Assembly: GCA_016490735.1 (NCBI GenBank)
Contig: JAEMWC010000287.1
Span: 683,501 to 747,500 of the forward strand
Source of the DNA: Pachyseris speciosa
Taxonomy: Eukaryota > Cnidaria > Anthozoa > Scleractinia > Pachyseridae
DNA: 64,000 bases
Reading direction: 5' to 3'
In this document: in pieces, positions 21,622 through 34,100 of the stretch
Layout of the letters: each line of letters starts with the position of its first letter
Position numbering within the stretch: position 1 is the first letter of the stretch
The notes under the pieces: model-generated
The model's database searches: none
What the model saw: the letters and a program-made list of their open reading frames with translations, nothing else
Told to the model about the DNA's origin: nothing
Made by a program: the position numbers and the translations under genes

Positions 21622-21982
21622 AGGAATGTAATAATTCTGTCGACGTCCTTTCCTTCCCGTTGCTTGTTGCAGAAGAAACCTTTGAAGCTATTCAGCAGTT
21701 CAAGTGAAAACCACTGAATCGTACGTTGTTCTCGATATTTCTTCTTTCCTTTCTTCCTTGACGAAATCACTTTGGGATTTTGCCTTCACATCTGACTCTT
21801 TGAACAAAAACCTACGTTTGACTACTGAAGAAAAGCCCTAAAAAGTTACTTTCATGAGGTAACATTTGCTTTGCCTTTTTTCTAAGAAGCATTTGTTCTC
21901 AGGTTTCATCACAAAAATCTTGTAAGTTTAATCGATTTTAATCTGAGTACTCCCCAAACACGACTTACGATACGAAAGGGAT

Positions 21983-21988
21983 TTTATT
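21983..21988 (-). terminator. Candidate poly(A) signal of ACSBG
   Basis: The + strand reads TTTATT, i.e. AATAAA on the - strand, about 155 bases after the ACSBG stop. It is the nearest AATAAA downstream that I found. The position is plausible for a short 3' UTR but otherwise unsupported. Confidence 0.4.
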
Positions 21989-22141
21989 ACTTAACAATTA
22001 ACTGGATGAGAAAAACCTGCCCACAACTTCCCCAGATTTGGATAATAAATTGTCAACATTATTCAGTGGGTTCACCGTCATGTGTGTTGTCTACATCGTT
22101 CGAATATCTACGAATTCGTTCAATTGGGCTTGGATTTAACA

Positions 22142-25100
22142 CTATGCTGGTTCGTAAAAGCCGTCAATTACGTCTTTGAACATCTTGCACACAATTGGTC
22201 GCCTCAGCTTGAGGGTGGGACCTGGGGAAAAAGTAGCAAATAAAGCTAATTAGCTAGTAATGGATAATAAGCGTGAATCATAAGCAAAGTCAGGGTCGTT
22301 TTCACCCACCTTTAACACTTTTAGAATCCGAGGTGGTGTATTTATTAAGTGAGAGTAAACACATAACAAGTTCAACTGACAAACCAATGGTCCACGATCT
22401 TTCTAATTTATGCAATGAATTAACATCAACATCGCAATCATCTTTTCGTCCATATCGTCGACATCATCATCAACATCAACGTTATCGTCACTGCCGTTGT
22501 CACCTCATCGTCAGCATCCTCATCATCATCATCATCATCATCTACCGTCACCATTATCGTCATCACCACCAACATCATCACCATCACCACCATCACCATC
22601 ACCAGATCAACTGCGTTAAGTCACGTTTATCCACACGGAACTCTGCTCTGCATTCTGAATCCGCCACTTCTTCGAGGTCAAATCTTCCGTACTCTTCATA
22701 CGAAAATTCTAAGTTTTTGAGAAGCTGCTGTCATACAGGAGCATGAATTATTCGTCGCAAATGATGTCGGCCCGATATAACATCCCGCTAAAACCTCTCG
22801 GGTCTTCTTAAATGAGGTCATATTAAACAGCGAAAACCCCAAATCTCTCATTAAATCTGTCCGATGTCAATCGTTTCAGCCGCCGCTTGCACAAAGCACA
22901 TCTTAGGATTTGTTTTTCCCACGCGGTGGTGGCGGTCTCGACCCATGCTTTCTCGGACGTGACCGACTTCCTCAAGGCCGCCACGTCTAGTACCTTAAGG
23001 TCCTTATTACCACCACCACCGCCACCACCACCACCATCACCATCATCATCACCATCACCATCACCATCATCATCACCATCACCATCATCGTCATCATCAC
23101 CATCACCATCACTATCATCATCATCATCGTCAACATCGCCATCTTCACCACCAAAAACCATTATTATAATCGGCCATTATGAAACGAGAAACACAAAACA
23201 TCTTGACGACAACAAAATCAAGGAAGCAATACTTACCCAGCTCCCCTCCCGGAACAGAGAAGTCTTTTTGTAAGATGGACCACTTCTGCACCTGAAAAAC
23301 ATAACAACACAGTTAATTCACAAACATTTTGTGAAAACCGAAATAAGACAACGCTGTGATGGCTCTTAACGCGATGGAAATTCCCGGGTTCCTTGTAAAT
23401 TGTTTTTATTCGACAACGACCTACCTTCTGAGCCCTAGAAACCGACTTTGCATTCGCTCGGTCAATTCCTTCCTGGATTGCTTTCATTATTTTCTCGTCT
23501 TTGGTTGAGAGAATTTCAGGAACAGTCTTGGCTTCACTGCCAACGGATTTGCAGAATTTAATGGCGATGTCTGTCAGATTATCTGAAGGCTCTCCCGTAT
23601 CTGGGTCCACAATAACCTGGACGGAGAAAACAAGAATAGAATGAAGGAATAGCAGCAAACGAGCTGTAGTACTTTACTTTGACTTCACGTTTTCCTGTAA
23701 TTTATTCCGTGGTTTGGTGTTAAGGGGTAATGACTCTTAGGTTTCCCGATCCAAGGCGCAATAAATGCTTGACGGTCTTTAGGTGATTCGCAGGTTGAAT
23801 TTCAAACAATTGGCAATTGGTTGGTAATGGTAATTGAACTGGGTGGAGTGATTTTTGGTCTGAATTCAAACGCGTGAGTTCAAAGTGGTAAGAGCGCGCA
23901 GCAAGAATGATTTCAGACCAAAATTGCACGTTTATTACACCCATTTTGAAATCACACAGTTTTTTGTCAACATTTGTATTTATTAATATTAATGGTATTA
24001 ATATTAATTTTGTCAATATTAATACTTATTTATTTTTTTTTATTTAACCACTTCAGGAAAGATAACGATTGATTAGTATTATTTCATTTTCATTTTGATG
24101 GGTTACAAAGGATGCGATTTAGAGCAACAAAATAGTGTGATTTGTGAAGTTGACAGCGAATCAGATTGCAAAGATCACCAGTGATTTCAAAATGGGTGTA
24201 ATAAAAACTAAAATTTAGTAATAAAGAGACGGACACAAGACAGTCTGCTATAACACTAAGATGCTCCTGCACGTTTCAGGAAACTAATTTGCTGTGTATA
24301 TAAATTTTTTATAAATACCTTATTCCTTTCTTAATTCATCGAATTTTCTCCAAGCAATATAACAGTCAAACAATCCGTAAGGGAACCCCTTGTGACCAAG
24401 CATAGGCGTCCACTTGCGGAGGGTGTCCGCTTACAGGAGGTTTAGAGACTGAAGGTACCGTAGGAGGTGGGGTATGTCAGTTATACATTCTCTACGAGTT
24501 CGCAAGTCCACATTACGAGAACAAAATAAGCAGCGGATATTTTAGCAAGTGGGCGCAGGTAATATTTTACAAAATGTATCAGTACTGTCGTCAAAGGGGT
24601 AAACAATGCGGCAGAGGTGTAACATGAATGGAGTGCAACTGCCCTTTGCGCCAACTTTGACGGGGTCTGTCCGCTTCAAAATGGAGGTTATTTTAGCACG
24701 TCGTGCTTCAAAGAACTGTCCGCTTATGCTTGCGAGAGGCGTCCGCTTAAGAGATTATAAAGGTAGAGTTTCAATGAAGAAATCGACGGGACTGTTTTCG
24801 GTGTCTACTTATGGAAGGTGTCCGCAATTCGGAGTTCGACTGTATTCCAAAAAACCTCATCGTAATGGAATCCATAACGAACTCAACGCTCGCTCGACAC
24901 TTGCTGAAATAACTGCTCAATAAACGCATTTTACCTTCAGTGTGACAAGACAGGACAGAAACTTCTTCTTGTCACCGATGACCATCACATTGCTGATGAT
25001 GGGCAACTCTTCCTTGATGGCGTCCTCGATTGGGACTGGGGCGATATTCTCACCGCCAGCAGTAATAATCAATTCTGAAATAAAATCACCGCGGTAAGTT

Positions 25101-28100
25101 CATGAGAACTGTCAACAACAACAACAACTTTAATGGGTAAAAACACAATTACTGGTAACCCAGCAGTTTACATTGTGGCCCTCAAAATATATATACAAAT
25201 TACGAGCAAGGGTGTATTTTAAAGGATCTCTTAAAGTTGAATAGTCTTTTTATGCCCTTTGCTTCTTTGCACAGTACGTAGCCCTAAGTTATTACGAGAT
25301 TTAGGGGGAATTAACGCCATGTCGCTCGCTGATCTGGTGTTACAATCATGTGCGTAAGCGGTAAGTACATGAGAAGTGCCAGATAGGTGCCAGCGGTACA
25401 TGAGAAGTGTCAGAAGACAGAAACATTAAGAAAAATTGTTAGCAAAGGGGATTGGAGACAGCAGTCCCAAGGTAACGGAGAAATGCTAAGTTTTGGGCAA
25501 AAGATCTTTACTCGACGAAACAGCGAAAACTCTCCAACGAATGTGTGTCTTATTTGATCTCAAGGAAATTCAGTGTAATGGTAAGCATACGACCTTCTAA
25601 GATTTTAAGGTCCAAAAAAGGTGTCGCATCATATCCATTTACTTTAAGCTCTCAAACAGAAACGCGAAAATTAAAATGACACAAGACAAATTAAGTCGGT
25701 TACTTAATGAACGAAAGTTTGAACAAGATCGCAAAAAGGATAAGAAACACCGACCGGTGTGAAAAAGCGTGTAGTCGGTTCAGATAAGTATTCACCATGT
25801 ATTGATATCAAAACCAAAAACCAATCGTGACTTGCACGCGCGTATTTTCCCGCGCTTGGCGCTGGCTGCATGTGATTGCTTCGAATTCTGATTGGCTAAT
25901 GCCTTCTGTGATTGGCCAGAGTAAAGCCTCGTCTACACGAGCAACTTTTATGTGACAGCTTTTATGCGCCAATTTTTATTTGCTCGTGTAGACGAGAAGA
26001 CTTGGCTAATTTTTATGTGACAACCCGCTACCAAAATGGCGGCCTCGACGACGACCTGTGCTGCGTCCAGTAGAGGAATTTATTGGCCAGATCGAGTAGA
26101 GACTTTGTTGCTAGAGGCCGTCAGAGAAAAAGGAAAGTCTCTGGGACACCAAAAGCGAGGCACACGAGCACCGAAACCTAAAAAAGCAAAGTATGGGGAA
26201 GTACTGTAGGTGATAAGAGAAGAATTGCCAGGTATTGATCTAGCAAGCCTCAAATGTATGCTAAGATCAATGGCATAATCCCAATGTTATTCTTTACGTG
26301 AATGCTGTCTGAAGTCATTACTGGCGCACTAAAGTTTGGACAATTAATTTGCTGTGCCATCCACACGATCAAATATATTTGTCACATAAAAACTGCTCGT
26401 GTAGACGAGGCTTAATTGCTTTGGATGAATTGGTTTTAAGACAATCATTTGAAAACCGCTCTATCTTACTCACCTTTAATTCGCCCGGTAATGAACAGTT
26501 GTCCATCCTACAAAAAGAAAAAAAAAGATAATTTAAGACAGGACATACAGCTAAAACAGAACATCGGAGGGGAGGGTGGGGGGCACGCCTACAGTCTGCA
26601 CTCAGGGTGGTTGCCCACGGAAAGCATCCCGGGGGCCCTCATTCCCCTGGTATAATCACGCAATTTAAACCAAATTTTTCTCTCAACCTTTCTGGTTTAT
26701 ATGGATCGCAGATCTTCTATTTGACACAAGCCAACGTTAACCCTTATTCCCTGAGTCGGAGGTTCCAAGTTTTGAATTCATATTCAAACTGACAAGAATG
26801 TGGTGCTCTGAGTTCAAACTCATTTAAACTGTTTTTGAAGCGAGAGCTATAACTTGAACGAGCTCTCGCATGATTCAATTCGTTATTTAGTTCGATCAGT
26901 TTGAATATGTCCTGGAGTACTCTTTGGATGTTGAGCGTTAAATTATTTAGCATCGACACGGAAAACGTCCAAGTGAATAGTTTGATATCATTCATCGTAA
27001 GGCAAAGCACCCTTGCCAACAAAGCCAACCTGGTCAATTTTTGCGATGTCTCCTGTGTGAAGCCATCCTGATTCATCCAGTGATTCCTTAGTTTTCTCCT
27101 CGTTGTTCAAGTATCCCATGAAAACATGGCGTCCCCTGATACATAACTGAGATGACAAACATTGGAGTCAGCTTACATGATTAAACGGCTAGGCTTCATG
27201 CAGGGGAAAAAAGGATCTGAACACAACCAGACTTAATTCTATACGAAACTTTGTTACGGATCCCTTCGAAGAAGTAACCAGCCTGTAGCATTAAGGGTTA
27301 CGAACACAAAACGCTGCAGATATAGTACATTATATAATTTCAATTTGAAGCAAGAACTGTACCATTTTTTTTTTCAGGACAAAAGCGCGGCTTAAAAGAA
27401 CAAAAACAGAACAGACTGCACCCGTCCCACCGTGGATTTTAGCCTGCAGTGCAGGCGTTTTCGGTGGGAGCGCGAGTTATTTTCTCGAGTAAGCGGCGCC
27501 ATGTTGAATTTCACTAAAACGCAAGCAGCTGGTGCGAGTCCACCACACTTTTTCACCCTAATACCCATCATCCTTAATTTGTACTCTCCCCAATAGTCCT
27601 CGGTTTCTCTAATCAAAGATGGCGGCTCGCGAACGAAATAATGCGCTCGCCTCACAAAATACGCCTGCACTGCAGGCTACGTGGAATTCGAATAGAAAAC
27701 ATTAAGAACGTGTATCTGTGTCGTTATTGCTTTGTACCTTGTGAAGCCCAGTTGGCGTTTTGCGAAAAAATATAATTCGCTTCAACTAGAATTGCAAATA
27801 AATTATCAGTTCTGTTCATTTGTTGCTAAAAATGGCAGGTCGTCAGGAGCAAAACCAATAAACAAGCAAACATTGTTAAGTAACATAAAAACGAAACATT
27901 GTCGAGCCCCTACCTTAACTCCATCTCAAAAGTTACTTAACAACTTAATTATTTAATTTCCGTTTTACCTCTCCATTTCCCTCTTCATCTTGATTGATTA
28001 CTTTCATTTCACAGCCATCCATGGCTATACCACAGCTTCCCGAGACTATGTGACCAGGAATGGACACTGTTTGTGGGCCGCTACACTCACTCATGCCGTA

Positions 28101-31100
28101 CAACTCGTACAGTGGAATGTTGATACTCTGGAAATACCTCAGAGTTTCCATGGTCACAGGGGCAGCACCAACAAAACTTAACCTGCACCTGTCCAGCCCC
28201 AGGGCCATTCGAACCTGAGAAAAACGCAATAACAACTGGTCAGCCGTATAGTTTCAAGTGAAGAAAACCGTTTCACCGGACTTAACGCGAAAATGAAAGT
28301 CCACAACAATACATTGTTGCCACTGTGGGTAAACTTAAAGCCTGGTTTTCACAAGCGACGCAAAGCACAAGCGCAAGCACAAGAGCGATTATTTCACCGT
28401 GAAAACGGGCTTAACGCAAGCGCAAGGATCAAAATTTTTCTTTTTCCTTGTGCTTGCGTTCGCTTGCATAGTGTGAAAACGACGTTCGTTTCACTTGGCA
28501 TAAGCTACTTATACTTGCGCTTGTGCTTGCGTCGCTGGTGAAAACCAGGCTTATATCAACTTCCTTCAATAAAAAGCAACTTCCTTGTTTTCTCAACACG
28601 TAATAAGCTACTTATTACGTAATAAGCTACTTAAGCTTGCGCTTGTGCTTGCGTCGCTAGTGAAAACCAGGCTTATGTCAACTTCCTTCAATGAAAAGCC
28701 ACTTCCTTGTTTTTTTCGAAATTCGCTAAAAAAGAGTTGGACATTAAAATATTTTTCTGTGGCAGGGCAAAAAATGTAAGTTGTACAGTGGGAGTGAGTG
28801 CTAGAGCAATAACGATGTACCGGTGTACAAAATGTCCAAAACACACCCTAAAGATACATGTAATGCGCCTTTTAGCTGGAATATACACCCTACATTGCCC
28901 TCAAGCAATCCAAGCAGGCATTAAATTATCAATAATCGATTGGAGAAGAGCTTGAGGTGGTTATTTGACCATAACTTCAAGATGGAGATGATTGATGTTC
29001 AACGCAGTTATTACCTCGTATCCAACAAACGCGAGAAGAACTGTCGATATCAGTAATACTTTGACAACATAACGAATTAGTGGAAAGCCAGTCAGTCTTT
29101 TCGTTTCCGTCAAATAGGTGGTTTTCACGTTACGTCATCGCCGCCATGTTAGAGGACGTAAACAATAGATCTCTCATTTGCTCCTTTTTTTGTTCTCCAG
29201 CATTTGCTCGTTTCACTATTGTTATCAGTGTCTCTTTAATTCGCCCGAGAGGTTGACAGAGATTGGCTGCAAACCACCTATTGGCGATAAAATTTCTCCC
29301 ACGAAATGCAGGATCATGCAAATAATATCCCAAACTTAATTAGCCGATCGGCGCGCACAACAAAAATAACAACGACAACAAAGACTATAATAAAGATATC
29401 GACTGATTTGCTATAAAGTAAAAAAGCTTATTTTCAGATCCTATTACTGATTTATTAAATATACCGAGCACACGCTTACGAAAAAAAAAAACTACTTTCA
29501 AACTGCCGCTTGATATGGAAAGAAACTACTCAGAACAACTGATCAAATATACCTTTTTCAAAATCAATCCGTTTGCCAGAGTCCAGCCAAAAGGAAGCGG
29601 GCGTCTAAAGTGGAGAACAAAAAGCGACTTTAATTACCAGTAATCCATCGCTGTAAGCCAGAAAATCGAGTCAACTATCAGTCCCTAAACTTGCTCTTTT
29701 CAGCACAAACATTCAGTAGTGGTAAAAGTGGTCCATTTCTAGCTACTGTAGTTGGTTTGTACATGCAAGTTCCGGAATTGAAATTAAACCGCTCTTGGAA
29801 AGCCCCAGTTGTTCAACAAGCGGATAACTACCGTAAATTATTTCCTGCGAAATCACGCGGTTCCGCAAGATTGAGCAAGAAAATTGTTTTATTATTCCAC
29901 ACATTAATGGCAAAGCACAATTTTCTGCCTTAATTGTAAAAAAAAGGCTGGAAAAGCCGTCATTTTTCTTCGCGACACACCGCAAAATTACGTATATCGA
30001 AGGATATCTGTTGAGTACGCGCAACGAATATTGAGCGCTCTATGACCAAAACTGGACTTGTCACAATGCGTGGACTAGTTAATTATCCTAACTAAGTGAA
30101 GCACGATCGTCCGGGTGAGTGTAGTCCTCAGAAGGACTATATGTGGTGACATTGAATGACGTTTCGACAACCTGAGTGGAAGTCATCATCAGAGAGTCAA
30201 ATGATTTGTGTAACGTTAGGAGATGGCATAAGTACTCTGATCGTTGATCCGATTATCCAGCGGGTAAATCACTGTAGCAATCCACTCACTGAACAGCTGG
30301 GGCCAGATTTCAAGTTGGCCTAATAGTTGGTTACCAGGTCGAACTTAATTTCTTTGCGTATTAACTGACATATTTATGTATTTATATTTATTTATTACAA
30401 TCTGTGGTAAAAAAGCCAAAGGATAATCCGTAAAGTCAACAATAAACTTATATAGATACGCGAGAAACAGTAAATTCTAAGAATACATTAATTAAGGAAA
30501 AAAATCACATACTTAAAAATCACTAAGAAATTTCTTAACTCTAGACTTAAAAACATTTGCATTATCAGAGCAACGAATATCTAGAGGTAGTTGATTCCAC
30601 ATGTCAGTTATACGATGAAAAAAACTACACTTCAAGACCTTAGTTCTGGCAAATTTCTTCTTTAAGGTTAAAAAGTCCTTAGACCTAAGTGATAAACGGT
30701 CAGCTTCTGAATGGAAATCTATAATTTTGCTGATGTCAATGTTAATGTATACATACCCATTTTCAAGATTAATGTTTCCCTGGAGAGCAACGCCTTTTGC
30801 CCAGTTGCCAAGCTTTCTCTTTAATCCAGTGACTTGTTGTCCCATTTCCTTCAGTTTTTCCATAATCTTTTCATACACCCTGTTCAAGTGAAAAGAAATT
30901 AATAAAAATAATCTATCAACTTGTCTGGCGCAAATTAGCATTTGCGTTATGGTTGCTTTTATAGTAGTATAAAATTATTACACGTCATATCGTAGCCTCC
31001 CACGCAGTCGTTTTTAGGGGACTCGTATTTCATCTCCTCCATAAAAACGGCTGCGCGGGAGGCTAGTGATGATATTTTTATTCCACAAGATAACAGTGAA

Positions 31101-34100
31101 ATGCTTGTTTTGTTTACCTGGGGACTCCGAACAACAGTGTCGGCCTGACTTCCCGCAAGGTCTGAACAAGTGTACCCTGCGAAACAATTGCCGAAAAAAC
31201 ATATATTATTAGTAATTTAACTATTGCAAAAAGAATAATTAATGTTGCTGACTTGCACTCAACAGTAATGCTTCTCTCTACACAACAGTGGGTCAAAAAC
31301 CACTATTTTCAAAGAAAACTAAGAAACTTAAGCTTCAGCAACATGAAAGTCACCTGTGGTGTCACATAAGTTAAAACATACAGAACTAATTATTAATATC
31401 AAAATGGTACAAAAAAAGTCATATGTGGAGTTTCACAGTCTACCTTCAGGGCATCTGGCTGAGCAAACCAAACAGAACCAGCAAGATAGAGTGGCATAAA
31501 AATGTCTATTTCCTAGAAGCAAAGAAAAATACAAAAGAAACTATACAATAAGCTAATGGAAAATGTGACTGGCATAAAGAAGATTATTTTTATAGGAAAG
31601 CTAGCAGTAAACAAAGTCAACTCAATGCAGGAGTGAAAGGGGCCAGGGGTGTGGGGTGGGGAATATGGAGGCTTAATGAGGCTCCTTCCTCTCGTACTTT
31701 TTCATTTCTACAGAGCTTTCAGTCATCTCATGCCATAACCCTGGTTCTACGTCACCCAGAGAGTCTCCTTTTATATTAGCCTTTGTATTTCCTTAAAACA
31801 GAGTGCAATATCAAAGTGGAAAATGCACTTTTCAACTGGAAACTGATAATGTTTTTCTCGCTCTGAGAACTGTTCCCAGCCTTGGCCAATAAGAGAGCAT
31901 GAAATCACATTCATTCTCAAACTAGAAACAGTTCTCAGTATCCACCAATGAGAACGGGTGAATTCTGAATTGAAAACAACATGTCTGGTAAGCATCTGTC
32001 GTGAATCACCGATAAGCAATTATTCTCGAATGTCTGTTTGTCATCATCTATTAACTACGCATGAATGAGTTTACACAATGGTCTTTTATCAATAATACCG
32101 GAGTTGAAACTTTGTGAATATCGACTACCTACACGAACGAAATTTTAACGTGGTTCTTCAACTAAGCATATCCACAAAAATAAAATATGTACTGGCGACA
32201 TTAAATTGGAAACTTTTCAATTAAACCACACAGTACTACATAATTGCGTTGCGAGCCATACAACGTGAAATTCTCCTTTTCATTTTACTTTTCTATAAGG
32301 CGTATACATAAGGAAGATGGCAACTTACCAACAGTTTGTCGATCCGTCGTCCAAATGCACATTTCATGAGCTTTCTTTGGTCCATAAATCTGGAAAGCGA
32401 GTTATCATTTTCCCTGAATTTCGCGCCAAAATTTTCACACACTTGTTTAGGCACTGTTTCGCTACGGCCTTTTCAACTATTTCCTCGGCAGCTCGGAGAA
32501 TACCTTGTCTCTTCTGATAATTTACTGTTTGGTACAATCATTTTCGTTTTTCGGTCCGACTCCAAGCTCCTTTCTCTGAAATCTATCCTGAGCGCGCGCC
32601 AACCCCGCCACGCCGGACAATATTCCCGATTTCGTGTCACGCAGTGAAAGGTCGCCGGCGGGCGATTTAGGTCAAGATATTTTTAGAATTGAGAACGAGA
32701 ACTGTTCTCGTTTTCTGCCAATCGAACCACCACGCCGGACAATATTCCCGATTTCGTGTCGTGCATTGAAAGGTGCCGGCGGATGATTTAGGTCAAGATG
32801 TTTTTAGAATGGAGAACGAGAACTGTTCTCGTTTTCTGCCAATCGACATTGTTTATATCGCTTGTTTATGCTCTTGAAACAGCTTTATAAACTGATTATT
32901 CTCGCGGACAGATGATCAGTAATTCTTCAGACTACGGAGCAAATAGATTCTGCTGAAATGTAACGCTTAAAAAGCAAGAATTAATTTTTCTGAAAACTAC
33001 GAAATGATGAAACACAACTGGGGCTTTCGAGTTGTCATGTTACGAGGCTATGAGCACTTGCGTGTTTGAGGTGCAGACTTCGTTCGTCAAGTCACTGATC
33101 TCCGTTCATCACATGTCTCGGTAGCCTTCAAAAAAATAGTATATTTACGGCAAACCGGACAGTAAGGTTTCGCATCTTAGAAGGAATTACCCATCTAACG
33201 TATTTTATCGCGCTCTGTATAGCTTTTTGTTTGGGGTTCAGCCAGTTGGCGTTTTGTTTATCGCAGAACTGTTCGCAAATTCAGCCACTTAGCGTCAGAA
33301 GACGATGGCATAATTGGCGTGTGTTTTCCGATCGTAGAAAAAGGACTCATTGTTGATTTGAGAACTGTTCTCAGTCTTAGCCAATAGACTGATGTCGGTG
33401 AACTCTACATTCCAGAAAAGGAGTAATTTCGTTTTCATTACTCTCTACCTAACCTATGATTGTTTAAGTGGATCATGAGGACGACGAGTGAAAATGAACT
33501 TGGCCGACAATCACAATTTCTTGCCTGTGAAAAGGCTTTGAATCCTGGCTGGTTCTTATTAATCCCAAGAAAACTCCGCATTGAATTGTCGCTGAACGAT
33601 GTACGTGCCACAGAGATTTCTTGTTTTAACTTGATTCCCATAACTGTTCTCGGTTTTCTTTGGCTGAGAACTGTTCGCAAATTCAGCCACTTGGCGTCAA
33701 AAGACGATGGCATAATTTTGACAGGTTCGGCTCAATTGCCTTTGTATATTCTCAGTCGTAGCTAATCGGCACCGTGTTATAGAAAGCGAAAGCAGCTATA
33801 TAAGCGTCACAATATATAGCTAAAAGTTTGTCGAATGAGACATTTGGTCGTGTTTTGTTCTTCTTGTGACCTTTTTCCCTTCATGTACGCCTTAAATTCC
33901 ACAAAATTGTGCACGCATCGAAACGGCATGCAATTGATTCCGAGTGAACAATTTGCGTGTCAAAAGGACTTCTTGTTGTAAAATGTGAGAACTGTTCTCA
34001 GTCTTAGCCAATTGATGCCAGTGTCACAAGAAACCAAGTAATTTAGCTTTCAGTGCTCTCTACCAAGAGATACTGATCTATGATTTCAAATTTAATAAGT

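Larger units (their letters stand above)
19776..22141. other. Intergenic space between convergent GTF2H2 and ACSBG
   Basis: No exon is visible. Contents are a 13-bp perfect hairpin CAGGGTTCGTGCT...AGCACGAACCCTG at 20330-20378, a short (AC)n(AT)n microsatellite at about 20520-20548, and a foldback at about 21424-21621 whose arms read GGTTCACACTAGCGA and TCGCTAGTGTGAACC. Both genes should terminate in this 2.4 kb. Confidence 0.6.
24935..28214 (-). other. ACSBG: ACSBG adenylation core exons
   Basis: Exon 28214-27969 (82 codons) carries GLDRCRLSFVGAAPVT and ELYGMSECSG, the acyl/adenylate pocket. Exon 27146-27030 (39 codons) carries FMGYLNNEEKT and GWLHTGDIAKIDQ. The 34-bp exon 26507-26474 carries DGQLFITGRIK. 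Exon 25074-24935 carries ELIITAGGENIAPVPIE and the hinge to the C-terminal lid. Intron 25075-26473 contains a PIF/Harbinger element and intron 27147-27968 a small Mutator-like MITE. Confidence 0.92.

Noticed and set aside
22273..22746. 157-aa His-rich open frame
   Set aside because: It is a translation of a (CAT/CAC)n microsatellite inside an ACSBG intron, with no other support.
22823..23273. Asp-Gly-rich (-) and Pro-Ser-rich (+) open frames of 112 and 128 aa
   Set aside because: Both come from the same CCA/CAT array read on opposite strands.
30513..30941. 142-aa - strand frame as an independent gene
   Set aside because: It is a chimera of a real ACSBG exon (30879-30757) with a LINE 3' end across a splice donor.
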